From Marixanthomonas spongiae (GTDB lineage: Bacteria > Bacteroidota > Bacteroidia > Flavobacteriales > Flavobacteriaceae): 64,000 nucleotides of DNA. Location of the stretch: positions 1 through 64,000 of the forward strand of contig NZ_QEHR01000011.1 in assembly GCF_003095375.1 (NCBI RefSeq). Reading direction: 5' to 3'. Below the pieces are notes generated by a model. That model did no database searches. It saw only the letters and a program-made list of their open reading frames with translations, and was not told the DNA's origin. This document shows positions 24,358 to 33,142 of this stretch, piece after piece; the first letter of the stretch is position 1; each line of letters begins with the position of its first letter. The translations under genes were made by a program, and so were the position numbers.

Positions 24358-26463
24358 TCAAGAAATATAATTCCAGATATTTTTAAACTTGACCAATTGC
24401 GAATAGGTTTGCGCAATGGGCTTGTTTTCTTCGGAAGCTAACGCAGGATCATCTTTTAGCGTTTGCATAGCATAACTTCGTGCTATTTTTAAAATGGCCG
24501 AATCTTTTACAATGTCGGCAATACGAAGGTTCAGCACACCGCTTTGTTGCGTGCCCATAATATCGCCGGGACCGCGCAATTTTAAATCCACCTCGCTTAT
24601 TTCAAATCCGTCATTAGTCTGTGTCATCGTCTGTAAGCGGGTTTTGGCACCGCTACTTAATTTATGACTGGTCATTAAAATGCAATAACTTTGTTCGGCG
24701 CCACGGCCTACACGACCTCGCAATTGATGCAGTTGTGAAAGCCCGAACCGTTCGGCACTTTCAATGACCATAACCGAAGCATTGGGAACATTTACCCCTA
24801 CTTCAATAACCGTGGTAGCCACCATTATTTGTGTTTCACCGCGAACAAAACGTTCCATTTCAAAATCTTTGTCGGCGGGTTTCATTTGACCATGAACGAT
24901 GGAAACTTGGTAGGATGGCTGCGGAAATTCACGGACAATACTTTCATACCCATCCATTAAATCTTTATAGTCTAATGCCTCACTTTCTTGTATCAATGGA
25001 TAGACGATATACACCTGTCTGCCTTTTGAAATTTCATCTTTCAAAAATCGGAAAACCTTCAGTCTATTCGAGTCAAAACGATGGACGGTTTTTATGCTTT
25101 TCCTGCCCGGTGGAAGTTCATCGATTATGCTAATATCGAGATCGCCATAAACGCTCATGGCAAGGGTACGTGGAATAGGGGTGGCGGTCATAACAAGTAC
25201 ATGCGGCGGCAACTCATTTTTGTGCCATAATTTACTGCGTTGTGCCACTCCAAAACGATGTTGTTCATCGATTATGGCGAGTCCTAAATTATTAAATTGC
25301 ACCTTGTCTTCCAGCAATGCATGGGTGCCAATTAGGATGTTTATTTCGCCATTTTTCAGTTTTTCGTGAATTTCCTTTCGCTTTGAAGTTTTGGTAGAGC
25401 CTGTTAACAACGCTATACTGGTATTCAGGTTATTACATAATTCCAATAATCCGTTGTAGTGCTGGGCTGACAGAATTTCAGTAGGCGCCATTAAACAGGC
25501 TTGAAAACCGTTGTCAATAGCCATTAACATTGACATAAGCGCAACAATGGTCTTTCCGCTGCCTACATCTCCTTGTAGAAGTCGGTTCATTTGTGCATTG
25601 CTGCCTAAATCATTTCTTATTTCTTTGATGACCCGCTTTTGTGCGCCAGTCAATTCAAACGGTAAATGGTGGTTGTAAAACGTGTTGAAATTCTCCCCTA
25701 TTTTTTCAAATGGATAGCCTTTAATTTTGTGTTTATGTTGTAAATTTTTTCGAAGTAATTGCAGTTGAATATAAAATAATTCTTCAAATTTCAACCGATA
25801 TTGAGACCGTGCTAAAAGTTCTTGGCTTTGTGGAAAATGGATGTTTAAAAGGGCGGTGCTTTTCGATACTAATTTTAACGAATCGAGGATGGATTTGGAG
25901 AGTGTTTCGGAAAAATTCCCTTTTAGCTCTGTGAACAATTGTTGCAATAACCCGATGATGACTTTATTGGTAATCCCGCTTTTGGATAGTTTTTCGGTAG
26001 ACGGATAAATGGGTTGCATGGCAGATCGGACCCCTTCTTTATGTTTTGAAACTAATTCCATTTCTGGGTGCGGCATGGAAAACGTGCCGTTGTACCAATT
26101 TGTTTTTCCGAAAACCACATACGGCACATTGATTTTTACATTTTCCCGAATCCATTTATGGCCACGAAACCAAACCAGTTCCATCTTTGATGTTCCATCG
26201 GTAAATGTGGCTACCAAACGTTTTCCCCGTTTTTGTTCTACGGTTTTTAAATGAATTATTTTCCCTATTACTTGCACTTCAGCGCTATTGCGTTGCAGTT
26301 GGGCGATTTTGTAATAGCGGGTTCGGTCTAAATAACGGTTGGGGAAGAGGTTTAAAAGGTCTTGAAAGGTATGGATGTCCAGCTCTTTTTTAAGCAAATC
26401 GGCCCGGTTAGGCCCGACGCCCTTTAGGTAATCGATTGGAGTTTGAAGAAAGCCGCCGTTCAT
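24358..26463 (-). CDS. recG: ATP-dependent DNA helicase RecG
   Basis: Branch-migration helicase that remodels stalled forks and recombination junctions, about 701 residues. The wedge/OB domain occupies the N-terminal 170 residues (LLNLFPNRYLDRT, VIGKI). Helicase motifs are GDVGSGKTIVAL (Walker A), IIDEQHRFG (DExx), TATPIPRTLAM, VYPLIQES, ATTVIEVGVNVPNA and QLRGRVGRG. The initiating ATG at 26463 gives MNGGFLQTPIDYLKGVGP, the normal RecG N-terminus; the frame is open 37 codons further but that extension is not RecG-like and would run into the divergent peptidase gene. Confidence 0.97.
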   Translation of the reverse strand: MNGGFLQTPIDYLKGVGPNRADLLKKELDIHTFQDLLNLFPNRYLDRTRYYKIAQLQRNSAEVQVIGKIIHLKTVEQKRGKRLVATFTDGTSKMELVWFRGHKWIRENVKINVPYVVFGKTNWYNGTFSMPHPEMELVSKHKEGVRSAMQPIYPSTEKLSKSGITNKVIIGLLQQLFTELKGNFSETLSKSILDSLKLVSKSTALLNIHFPQSQELLARSQYRLKFEELFYIQLQLLRKNLQHKHKIKGYPFEKIGENFNTFYNHHLPFELTGAQKRVIKEIRNDLGSNAQMNRLLQGDVGSGKTIVALMSMLMAIDNGFQACLMAPTEILSAQHYNGLLELCNNLNTSIALLTGSTKTSKRKEIHEKLKNGEINILIGTHALLEDKVQFNNLGLAIIDEQHRFGVAQRSKLWHKNELPPHVLVMTATPIPRTLAMSVYGDLDISIIDELPPGRKSIKTVHRFDSNRLKVFRFLKDEISKGRQVYIVYPLIQESEALDYKDLMDGYESIVREFPQPSYQVSIVHGQMKPADKDFEMERFVRGETQIMVATTVIEVGVNVPNASVMVIESAERFGLSQLHQLRGRVGRGAEQSYCILMTSHKLSSGAKTRLQTMTQTNDGFEISEVDLKLRGPGDIMGTQQSGVLNLRIADIVKDSAILKIARSYAMQTLKDDPALASEENKPIAQTYSQLVKFKNIWNYIS

Positions 26464-26548
26464 ATCACGAAAATACAATATTCCTGTTAAGAGATATAAG
26501 AGTAAAAGATTTTTTAAAGTTATTTGGTTATTTTGTGAGCCTATTGAA

Positions 26549-28636
26549 ATGTTACATATGAATAAATTTTGCACTCTTTTTATTGTCTTTATTGGTTTCT
26601 TCGGAAATGCACAGCAAACTGAACTTGTTGATTTTTTATCCGTTAAAGCTGAAATTATCCCGAATGCTTCTGAAGAAAGCGTAAAAGGAACGGTTTCGTA
26701 TCAATTTAAAATACTTCAGAAAACAGATTCGGTGTATCTCGATGCGATCGATATGAAGGTTTTTGATGTGGTTTCAAAAAAAATAGCTATTTCTTCTTCA
26801 GACCTGTATGCCGACAAGGCAGGAAAAAAGATATGGCTCACCGGAAATTTCAGAAAAGATAAAACCTACGATGTTACGTTCTCGTACAGCGCAACCCCAA
26901 AACAGACCTTGTATTTCTTCGGAAACCAAATATGGACTCAAGGCCAAGGAAAATACACGTCGCATTGGTTGCCGAGTATTGATGATATGAACGATAAGCT
27001 GGAGTTTGACCTTACCGTTGCAGCGCCAAACAATGAAACGGTAGTCGCCAATGGGGAATTGATTGAAAAACAACCCAAGGACAGTTTAACGTATTGGCAA
27101 TTCGATATGCAACAACCAATGGCAAGTTACCTGGCGGCTTTTGCGGTGGGCGATTTCAATAAAAAATCCATCACGTCACAATCGGGCGTTCCCATTGAGC
27201 TGTACTACAAACCGGAAGATAGCAACAAAGTAGAACCAACGTATCGCTATATGAAACAGATTTTCGATTTTTTTGAACAGGAAATCGGCGTGCCATATCC
27301 GTGGCAGAATTACAAGCAGGTGCCGGTTCGCGATTTTCTGTATGCTGGGATGGAAAATACCACTGCTACCATTTTTTCAGAAGCTTTTGTGGTCGATTCC
27401 ATTGGGTTTAACGATAGAAATTACGTGAACGTCAACGCCCACGAACTGGCGCACCAATGGTTTGGCAATTTGGTGACCGAAACCAATAGCACCCACCATT
27501 GGTTGCAAGAAGGTTTTGCCACGTATTTTGCCCAGTTGGCAGAACGGGAAGTGTTTGGCGATGATTACTATTATTGGAAATTGTACAATTCGGCTGAGCA
27601 ATTAAAGGAATTAAGCGATTCCGGTAAAGGAGAAAAATTGTTGAATCCAAAAGCCAGCTCGTTGACTTTTTATGAAAAAGGAGCTTGGGCGTTGACAATG
27701 TTGCGCCAAGAAATAGGGGATATCGCCTTTAAAACCGCGATTAAAAATTATTTAGAAGAATATCAGTTCAAAAATGTATCAACCGATGATTTTTTAGCGG
27801 AAATAAAAAAGGGTACTCAAGCTGATATTTCAGGATGGGAAGCAGATTGGTTGCACCAAAGTGCTTTTAAGGCAGAGCAGGCGTTGGATTATTTGTCGCA
27901 GTCAACCTTTATGAGATCGTATTTTGAAATTTCAGCCTTGCGAAATGTCCCTTTTGTGGAAAAGAAAAACCAACTGTCTTTTGCATTGACGGCACTAAAC
28001 GATTTTATTGGTCAGGAAGCCGTTTATCAGCTGGTTGGCGAGCCAATTTCTCAGACGCTTCCGCTATATAAAAAAGCGCTCAACAGCGATAATCTATATG
28101 TAAGGCAAGCTGTGGCCAATACGCTGTCGACCATTCCGAAAGAATTGCAAAGTGAATATGAAACGCTTTTAAACGACGCATCCTACTTAACCCAAGAGGC
28201 CGCACTGTATAACCTTTGGGTCAATTTTCCGCAGAAACAAACTGTTTATCTGGATGTGATGAAAGGCACGGTTGGGTTTCAAGACAAAAACATCCGCCAA
28301 CTGTGGCTCTTTTTAACCTTGGTTACCGAGGGGACCCCTCCTGAAAAGATCAAAGAATTTGCCGCCGAATTGATTGCGTACACTTCCAGCACCTATAGTT
28401 TTGAAATCAGGAAAAAAGCCTTTGAGTATGTAAACCAACTGCAATTTCACTTTAAAACAGTGTTTAAAAACCTGTTGAACGCTTCGGTACACCCCAATTG
28501 GCGTTTTAGGAAGTTTGCCCGAGAAATGATTGACGGCTTATTGATAAACCCCGAATACCGGCAACAATTTGAGTTGCTTTTGCCAACGCTGCCAAAAAAA
28601 GAAAACGAATTTTTAAGCAAGAAGCTTTCAGAATAA
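26549..28636 (+). CDS. M1 family zinc aminopeptidase, exported
   Basis: A secreted metallopeptidase of 695 residues with signal peptide CTLFIVFIGFFGNAQ. The catalytic motif is HELAHQW (His298, Glu299, His302) with the third ligand in LQEGFATYF. The exopeptidase-type motif GMENTTAT replaces the usual GAMEN. The N-terminal beta-domain and the C-terminal HEAT-like region (residues about 460-690) complete the M1 layout, without the ERAP1-type C-terminal domain. It removes N-terminal residues from peptides in the periplasm. A second ATG at 26558 is equally plausible. Divergent from recG. Confidence 0.93.
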   Translation: MLHMNKFCTLFIVFIGFFGNAQQTELVDFLSVKAEIIPNASEESVKGTVSYQFKILQKTDSVYLDAIDMKVFDVVSKKIAISSSDLYADKAGKKIWLTGNFRKDKTYDVTFSYSATPKQTLYFFGNQIWTQGQGKYTSHWLPSIDDMNDKLEFDLTVAAPNNETVVANGELIEKQPKDSLTYWQFDMQQPMASYLAAFAVGDFNKKSITSQSGVPIELYYKPEDSNKVEPTYRYMKQIFDFFEQEIGVPYPWQNYKQVPVRDFLYAGMENTTATIFSEAFVVDSIGFNDRNYVNVNAHELAHQWFGNLVTETNSTHHWLQEGFATYFAQLAEREVFGDDYYYWKLYNSAEQLKELSDSGKGEKLLNPKASSLTFYEKGAWALTMLRQEIGDIAFKTAIKNYLEEYQFKNVSTDDFLAEIKKGTQADISGWEADWLHQSAFKAEQALDYLSQSTFMRSYFEISALRNVPFVEKKNQLSFALTALNDFIGQEAVYQLVGEPISQTLPLYKKALNSDNLYVRQAVANTLSTIPKELQSEYETLLNDASYLTQEAALYNLWVNFPQKQTVYLDVMKGTVGFQDKNIRQLWLFLTLVTEGTPPEKIKEFAAELIAYTSSTYSFEIRKKAFEYVNQLQFHFKTVFKNLLNASVHPNWRFRKFAREMIDGLLINPEYRQQFELLLPTLPKKENEFLSKKLSE

Positions 28637-28670
28637 AAAGCAATTGTTACATTTATGAAAAGAGAAGTTT

Positions 28671-29582
28671 ATGCGGGCATTGGTCATTTCAGGTGGAGGA
28701 AGTAAGGGCGCATTTGCCGGCGGGGTCGCACAATATTTACTGGAAGAGCAGGGCAATCAGTATGATATTTTTGTAGGCACCTCGACCGGCAGCTTGCTTA
28801 TTTCACATTTGGCACTTTCAAAAATCGAGAAAATTAAAGAGGTCTATACTTCGGTGAAGCAGAGTGATATTTTCAGCAACCGGCCTTTTCGGGTAAAAAA
28901 AGGGAAGTTTGGCAGTATGGAAATCGGGATTGACCATTTTAGCGTGGCGTTGAATCTGCTTCGTGGCAGCAAGACTTTCGGGGAAAGTCAAAATCTGCGC
29001 AAACTCATAAAAAAAACACTTACCGAGGCAGAGTTCAATCAACTGAAAGATTCTGGAAAAGAAGTAGTGGTTACGGTTTCCAACCTTTCGTTGAACCAAG
29101 TGGAATACAAGTCTATCCACGATTTCAACTATCACGACTTTTGCGATTGGGTGTGGGTTTCCTGCAATTACATTCCGTTTATGAGCTTGGTGCAAAAAGA
29201 AGGTTGCGAATATGCCGATGGTGGGTTTGGCAGTATGATCCCAATAGAAGAAGCCATAAACCGAGGTGCCAAAACGGTAGATGTAATCATATTGGAAACC
29301 GAGGTTACCTATTACAACCGTTTGCCTTCCAAAAACCCGTTTTCGCTGTTGACCAATATGCATTCCTTTATGCTGGATCGGGTGGAGAAGCAGAACATTC
29401 GCATTGGCAAGTTTGTAGCCGGCAACCACGACGCCATTATCAACTTATATTACACTCCTACGGTACTGACTACCAACTCATTGATTTTCAACAAGAAAAA
29501 AATGACCGAATGGTGGGAGAGTGGCATTACCTACGCCCAGATGAAAAACAAGGAGCTTAACGAAATAAAGGAAGCCGAATAA
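28671..29582 (+). CDS. Patatin-like phospholipase
   Basis: A 303-residue serine hydrolase acting on lipid esters. Oxyanion loop GGGSKGAFAGG at residues 8-18, nucleophile elbow GTSTG (Ser38) and catalytic Asp in ADGGFG (Asp183) are all present. There is no signal peptide, so it is cytoplasmic or delivered to membranes by other means. The start follows the M1 peptidase stop by 34 bases, so both may be read from one transcript. Confidence 0.93.
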   Translation: MRALVISGGGSKGAFAGGVAQYLLEEQGNQYDIFVGTSTGSLLISHLALSKIEKIKEVYTSVKQSDIFSNRPFRVKKGKFGSMEIGIDHFSVALNLLRGSKTFGESQNLRKLIKKTLTEAEFNQLKDSGKEVVVTVSNLSLNQVEYKSIHDFNYHDFCDWVWVSCNYIPFMSLVQKEGCEYADGGFGSMIPIEEAINRGAKTVDVIILETEVTYYNRLPSKNPFSLLTNMHSFMLDRVEKQNIRIGKFVAGNHDAIINLYYTPTVLTTNSLIFNKKKMTEWWESGITYAQMKNKELNEIKEAE

Positions 29583-29640
29583 CCCTACATATCAGCAGTT
29601 TTCTACGATGATGATACAGGGGTTTTTCCCTAAATCGAAT

Positions 29641-29660
29641 GGGGGTTTTGCCCCTTTTTT
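29641..29660 (+). terminator. Candidate terminator after patatin gene
   Basis: GGGG and CCCC (29641-29654) enclose a short loop and are followed by six T. The stem is only four base pairs, so strength is uncertain. Confidence 0.5.
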
Positions 29661-29791
29661 CAAAATTAGTCAACACTTATGTTATTGACATACAATCTTT
29701 TGTGTTAAATTTACGTAACCGGGCTTTGTTTTGAGCTTTTTAATTTCAATAAATTCAGTTTAACTTTATATTCATCAAAATCAACCAAATT

Positions 29792-30493
29792 ATGGGAACA
29801 CTGCACAAAAACTTCAGGAGATTTCTTTTACTTTCCGTTATAATTAGCGGTTTAATGGCTTGCGAAGGCATTCCAGATAAAACCGACGACGATGGTACCG
29901 ATTACGATGGGCCACCAAAACAAATTATCTCGGTACAGGACGCAAAAACAATGTACGATAGTTATACCGAAAGACGCGCGACCATCATCAAAGAGTTTGA
30001 AGAAGTGGAAGACACCACCCAAAAATTCTACCCTACACGCTATGGGCAATACGATTATGAAACCATGAAACATTATATGGACTTTATAGAAACAGAAGCA
30101 AAACTGGCCAAAGTTGACATAAAAGGGCTTCGGTTCTATTTTTCAAATTATCCGGCGGATGGAAGTGTGGGCAATGAAAAATACGCACGGCACAACTCTT
30201 TCTTTTTATTGCCCACTGCCGATTTTAACGGAAAAGAACTTGGGTTTTTCATTCGTGTGGATGGCGATGGCAACCGTACAGCCGTACCGGTTGAAGATGT
30301 GGTAAAAAGGGACAACGGCAAGCAGCGCAAAAAAGGCAATGGCACCAAGCAACAGGGAACACCCGGCTTTGGCAGCAATATGTTGTTGCTCAACCCGGTC
30401 TTTCAAGGCGGCGGTGGTGAGGACATTAGTTTGGTGTTGAACGATGCTACTATGATACCTCCGCCACACGAAGAAGATGATTTCAGCAATTAA
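29792..30493 (+). CDS. Conserved lipoprotein, first gene of signalling operon
   Basis: A 233-residue lipoprotein; the signal peptide ends in GLMAC (Cys24 region). The linker is Asp-rich (DKTDDDGTDYDG). The domain contains ISVQDAKTMYDSYTERR, YPTRYGQYDYETMKHYMDFI and NSFFLLPTADFNGKELGFF, a pattern found repeatedly in flavobacterial lipoproteins beside two-component systems. The Gly/Lys-rich tail (KQQGTPGFGSNM) is low complexity. No function is known. Twelve bases separate it from the membrane protein gene that follows, so it belongs to the same operon. Confidence 0.7.
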   Translation: MGTLHKNFRRFLLLSVIISGLMACEGIPDKTDDDGTDYDGPPKQIISVQDAKTMYDSYTERRATIIKEFEEVEDTTQKFYPTRYGQYDYETMKHYMDFIETEAKLAKVDIKGLRFYFSNYPADGSVGNEKYARHNSFFLLPTADFNGKELGFFIRVDGDGNRTAVPVEDVVKRDNGKQRKKGNGTKQQGTPGFGSNMLLLNPVFQGGGGEDISLVLNDATMIPPPHEEDDFSN

Positions 30494-30505
30494 TTAACAA
30501 ATAAA

Positions 30506-31153
30506 GTGGACGAGCTTTTTAACAGCGTATTTCATTATATAGTACTGTCATTTTACGGGATTGCCACAGTTACGGCAATCCTTTTTTATGGCAAGTACAA
30601 GCATACGGTCTTAAAGTATTTTGTGTGGATTTTGATTTATAACCTTATAAATGAAATCTCGGCCAAGTATGTGTATTACTGGTTGGATAGAAATGTAATC
30701 ATGTACAATGTTTACAATACTGTTTTCTTTTCGTATTTTTTCTACGTGTTCTGGAACTTTGTCAAGGGCAAAACCTATAAAAAATGGATTGTTTATAGCG
30801 TTATATTGTTTTTAATAGCTACGGTTATCAATGTCTTTACTGTTAATGCCTATTATGATAGTTTAATGATCAGTTATATAACGGGGGCCTGTTTGATTAT
30901 TTTTTGTATAATTTTATATTATATTGAAATATTGTCAGATACAAGGGTGTTGCACATACGGGAGGATCTTCTTTTTTGGATCAGTATCGGGTTGTTGCTG
31001 TTTTATGTTGGCTACATCCCTATAAAGCTTTCCCGGGAGTTTTTTGCCGGTAACGATGATTTGTTTATAACGCTTTACAACGTACAACGTATTTTGATTA
31101 TTATTATGTACAGTTGTTTTACAATGGGTTTTATATGGACCAAAAAGAAATAG
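30506..31153 (+). CDS. Seven-helix membrane protein (GTG start)
   Basis: A 215-residue inner-membrane protein with about seven hydrophobic helices and few loops, starting at GTG 30506 (VDELFNSVFHYIVLSFYG). No catalytic or transport motif is visible. The same kind of protein is common in Bacteroidota upstream of histidine kinases, which suggests a membrane sensor partner. Its last 19 bases overlap the beginning of the histidine-kinase gene, so translation is coupled. Confidence 0.7.
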   Translation: MDELFNSVFHYIVLSFYGIATVTAILFYGKYKHTVLKYFVWILIYNLINEISAKYVYYWLDRNVIMYNVYNTVFFSYFFYVFWNFVKGKTYKKWIVYSVILFLIATVINVFTVNAYYDSLMISYITGACLIIFCIILYYIEILSDTRVLHIREDLLFWISIGLLLFYVGYIPIKLSREFFAGNDDLFITLYNVQRILIIIMYSCFTMGFIWTKKK

Positions 31154-31908
31154 CGGGATTGGTTTCGGTGTTGATACTACTGCTTTTGGTAGGGGTCATC
31201 ATCACGCTGTTTATTGTTTTTGTACGTCGGAAAAATAAATTGGTTGAAGAGCAGGAACGGACCAAAAAAGCCTTTGAAAAGGAACTTTCAGAAACCCAGA
31301 TTGAGATACGCGAAGAAACCCTACGAAATATAAGTTGGGAGCTCCACGACAACATTGGCCAATTAATGACACTCGCCAAAATACAGGTACAATTGGCAAA
31401 AGACCGTCCCGAAACCTTAGAAGAAGTTGCCCAGACCATAGGAAAAGGCATACACGAACTGCGGACGTTATCAAAATTGATAAATCCCGAAGCGCTCAAA
31501 AGCCTCAATCTAATAGAGGCGCTCAATATGGAGATAGAACGTTTTAACCGGTTGGAATTCTTAAAGTCCAATTTTCTGGTAACCGGCAAACAATATGATA
31601 TTGGCAACGAAAAAGAAATTATCATTTTCAGGATTTTACAGGAATTTTTTTCAAACACCATAAAACATTCCAAGGCTTCGCATCTAAATGTAGAAATAAA
31701 TTACAAGGCAGATAAACTTTTTATTTTGGCCCAAGACAACGGTATTGGCTTTGCGAGTGATGCCGATTACTCTGGCATTGGTATGAAAAACATGAAAAAC
31801 CGGGCCAAGGTAATTGGTGCAGATTTAAAAATCACTTCAGAAAAAGATAAAGGCACAGCCCTAAAATTAACGTATGAACCCAATCCAGAGAAACTTGATG
31901 ATATTTAA
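31135..31908 (+). CDS. Sensor histidine kinase, HisKA_3 type
   Basis: A 257-residue sensor kinase. One N-terminal transmembrane helix (LVSVLILLLLVGVIITLFIVF) is followed by a coiled coil and the dimerisation/phosphoacceptor segment with ISWELHDNIGQLMTLAKI (His71), the H-box of NarX/DesK-type kinases. HATPase motifs are QDNGIGF and GIGMKNMKNRAKVIGADL. It has almost no periplasmic domain, so the signal is likely received in the membrane, perhaps through the upstream seven-helix protein. The ATG at 31135 is chosen over 31114 because it starts just before the helix. Partner regulator lies 36 bases downstream. Confidence 0.92.
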   Translation: MDQKEIAGLVSVLILLLLVGVIITLFIVFVRRKNKLVEEQERTKKAFEKELSETQIEIREETLRNISWELHDNIGQLMTLAKIQVQLAKDRPETLEEVAQTIGKGIHELRTLSKLINPEALKSLNLIEALNMEIERFNRLEFLKSNFLVTGKQYDIGNEKEIIIFRILQEFFSNTIKHSKASHLNVEINYKADKLFILAQDNGIGFASDADYSGIGMKNMKNRAKVIGADLKITSEKDKGTALKLTYEPNPEKLDDI

Positions 31909-31944
31909 CATTCTCGATAACAGATATTTATGTAAATTAGATGT

Positions 31945-32580
31945 ATGAAACATAAAGTTGCCGTTGTAGATGACCATACCTTGCTTTTAGAGGCCATAGG
32001 TGGCTTGGTAAGTGATTTTGAAAATTTTGAAGTGGTGTGCCTGTGCAAAAACGGACAAGAGTTTTTAAACAAGCTGAAAATACCCAGCAACATCCCCGAT
32101 GTAGTGCTTATGGATATAAACATGCCGCTATTGGACGGCATAGAAACCACTGCCATTTTAAAGGAGCAATTCCCCAAGGTTAAAGTAGTGGCCCTTTCAG
32201 TAGAAGAAAACGAAAAGACCATTTTGAAAATGTTACGGGCCGGTGCAAAAGGGTATCTAATGAAGGATACCAAAAAAGAAATTTTGGAAGAAGCACTCAA
32301 CCAAGTTATAGAGAAAGGCTACTACCATACCAATACCATCTCAAAATTACTGATTGGTTCGTTGACCAAAGATGAAACAGAAGTAGAACTTAAAGAACGG
32401 GAAGTAGCGTTTATAAAACACGCCTGCACCGAAATGACCTACAAAGAAATAGCCGAAAAAATGTTTTTAAGCCCCAAGACCATTGAGGGCTACCGCGATT
32501 CCATTTACGAAAAGCTTCATCTCAAAAATCGAATCGGGCTGGTGCTGTATGCCATCAGGAATGGATTGTTTGAACCTTAA
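31945..32580 (+). CDS. Response regulator, NarL/FixJ (LuxR-type HTH)
   Basis: A 211-residue DNA-binding response regulator. The receiver domain has the acidic pair DD (Asp9, Asp10), the phosphorylation site LMDINMP (Asp57), and the conserved Lys in GYLMKDT. The output domain is LuxR type: LKEREVAFIKHACTEMTYKEIAEKMFLSPKTIE, then LHLKNRIGLVLYAI. It is the natural target of the kinase just upstream. Its regulon is not visible in this window. Confidence 0.93.
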   Translation: MKHKVAVVDDHTLLLEAIGGLVSDFENFEVVCLCKNGQEFLNKLKIPSNIPDVVLMDINMPLLDGIETTAILKEQFPKVKVVALSVEENEKTILKMLRAGAKGYLMKDTKKEILEEALNQVIEKGYYHTNTISKLLIGSLTKDETEVELKEREVAFIKHACTEMTYKEIAEKMFLSPKTIEGYRDSIYEKLHLKNRIGLVLYAIRNGLFEP

Positions 32581-32590
32581 CCCAAATTTA

Positions 32591-33112
32591 CTAAAACAGT
32601 TCTCCAACCTCCTTTTTAATGTACGCAAGGGCTTTTTGAGATGGGGTGACCTCTTCCATAAAATTACGTAACATCCACTCCCTAAAGGCATCGGCTGTTT
32701 TGTCGCTTTCGTGCATGGCACCTTGGCGAATGGCATGTATGGTTGCGTTTTTTGCAGTCTGTATCAAGTTCCAGCACTCTAACGAAACATAGATTTGTTG
32801 GGTAATGTTGTGGTCAAATTCCTGTTCAATGTTCTTGATTAGCAATTTTTCGTACTCTTCCACACTATTGGAATAAGGTTTAACCCGTATCAACAGCTTG
32901 TTGGGGTCTATGCGTTCCAATAAAAGGGTCAATCGTTCGTACGCCTGCATCCGGGTAGGCAGCACAGTTTTCTGGGCTTCTTTTTGTATTAAAAACCGGC
33001 GTCGGCTTTCTTCGTTTGCCGTATGGCCTTTAAAAAAATAATAGGCTACAATGCCCACTACAATGGCAGGTAATAAGTAGGCAACATAGCCTATAAGCTG
33101 TTCTGGTTCCAT
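32591..33112 (-). CDS. Membrane-anchored conserved protein (DUF7935-like)
   Basis: A 173-residue protein with one N-terminal transmembrane helix (AYLLPAIVVGIVAYYFF) and a mostly helical cytoplasmic part. The segments RRRFLIQKEAQKTVLPTRMQAYERLTLLLERIDP and EFDHNITQQIYVS are conserved among Bacteroidota homologues, which I recall as DUF7935. No function known. It follows the FMN-type glutamate synthase-like gene on the same strand with a 30-base gap and may be cotranscribed. Confidence 0.7.
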   Translation of the reverse strand: MEPEQLIGYVAYLLPAIVVGIVAYYFFKGHTANEESRRRFLIQKEAQKTVLPTRMQAYERLTLLLERIDPNKLLIRVKPYSNSVEEYEKLLIKNIEQEFDHNITQQIYVSLECWNLIQTAKNATIHAIRQGAMHESDKTADAFREWMLRNFMEEVTPSQKALAYIKKEVGELF

Positions 33113-33142
33113 GTACGTGTTTTTTGGGGGTAAAAATAAAAA

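Noticed and set aside
28818-29429. 203-codon open frame on the minus strand
   Set aside because: Antisense to the clearly supported patatin gene with intact catalytic motifs.
31131-31673. 180-codon open frame on the minus strand
   Set aside because: Antisense to the histidine kinase gene with intact H-box.
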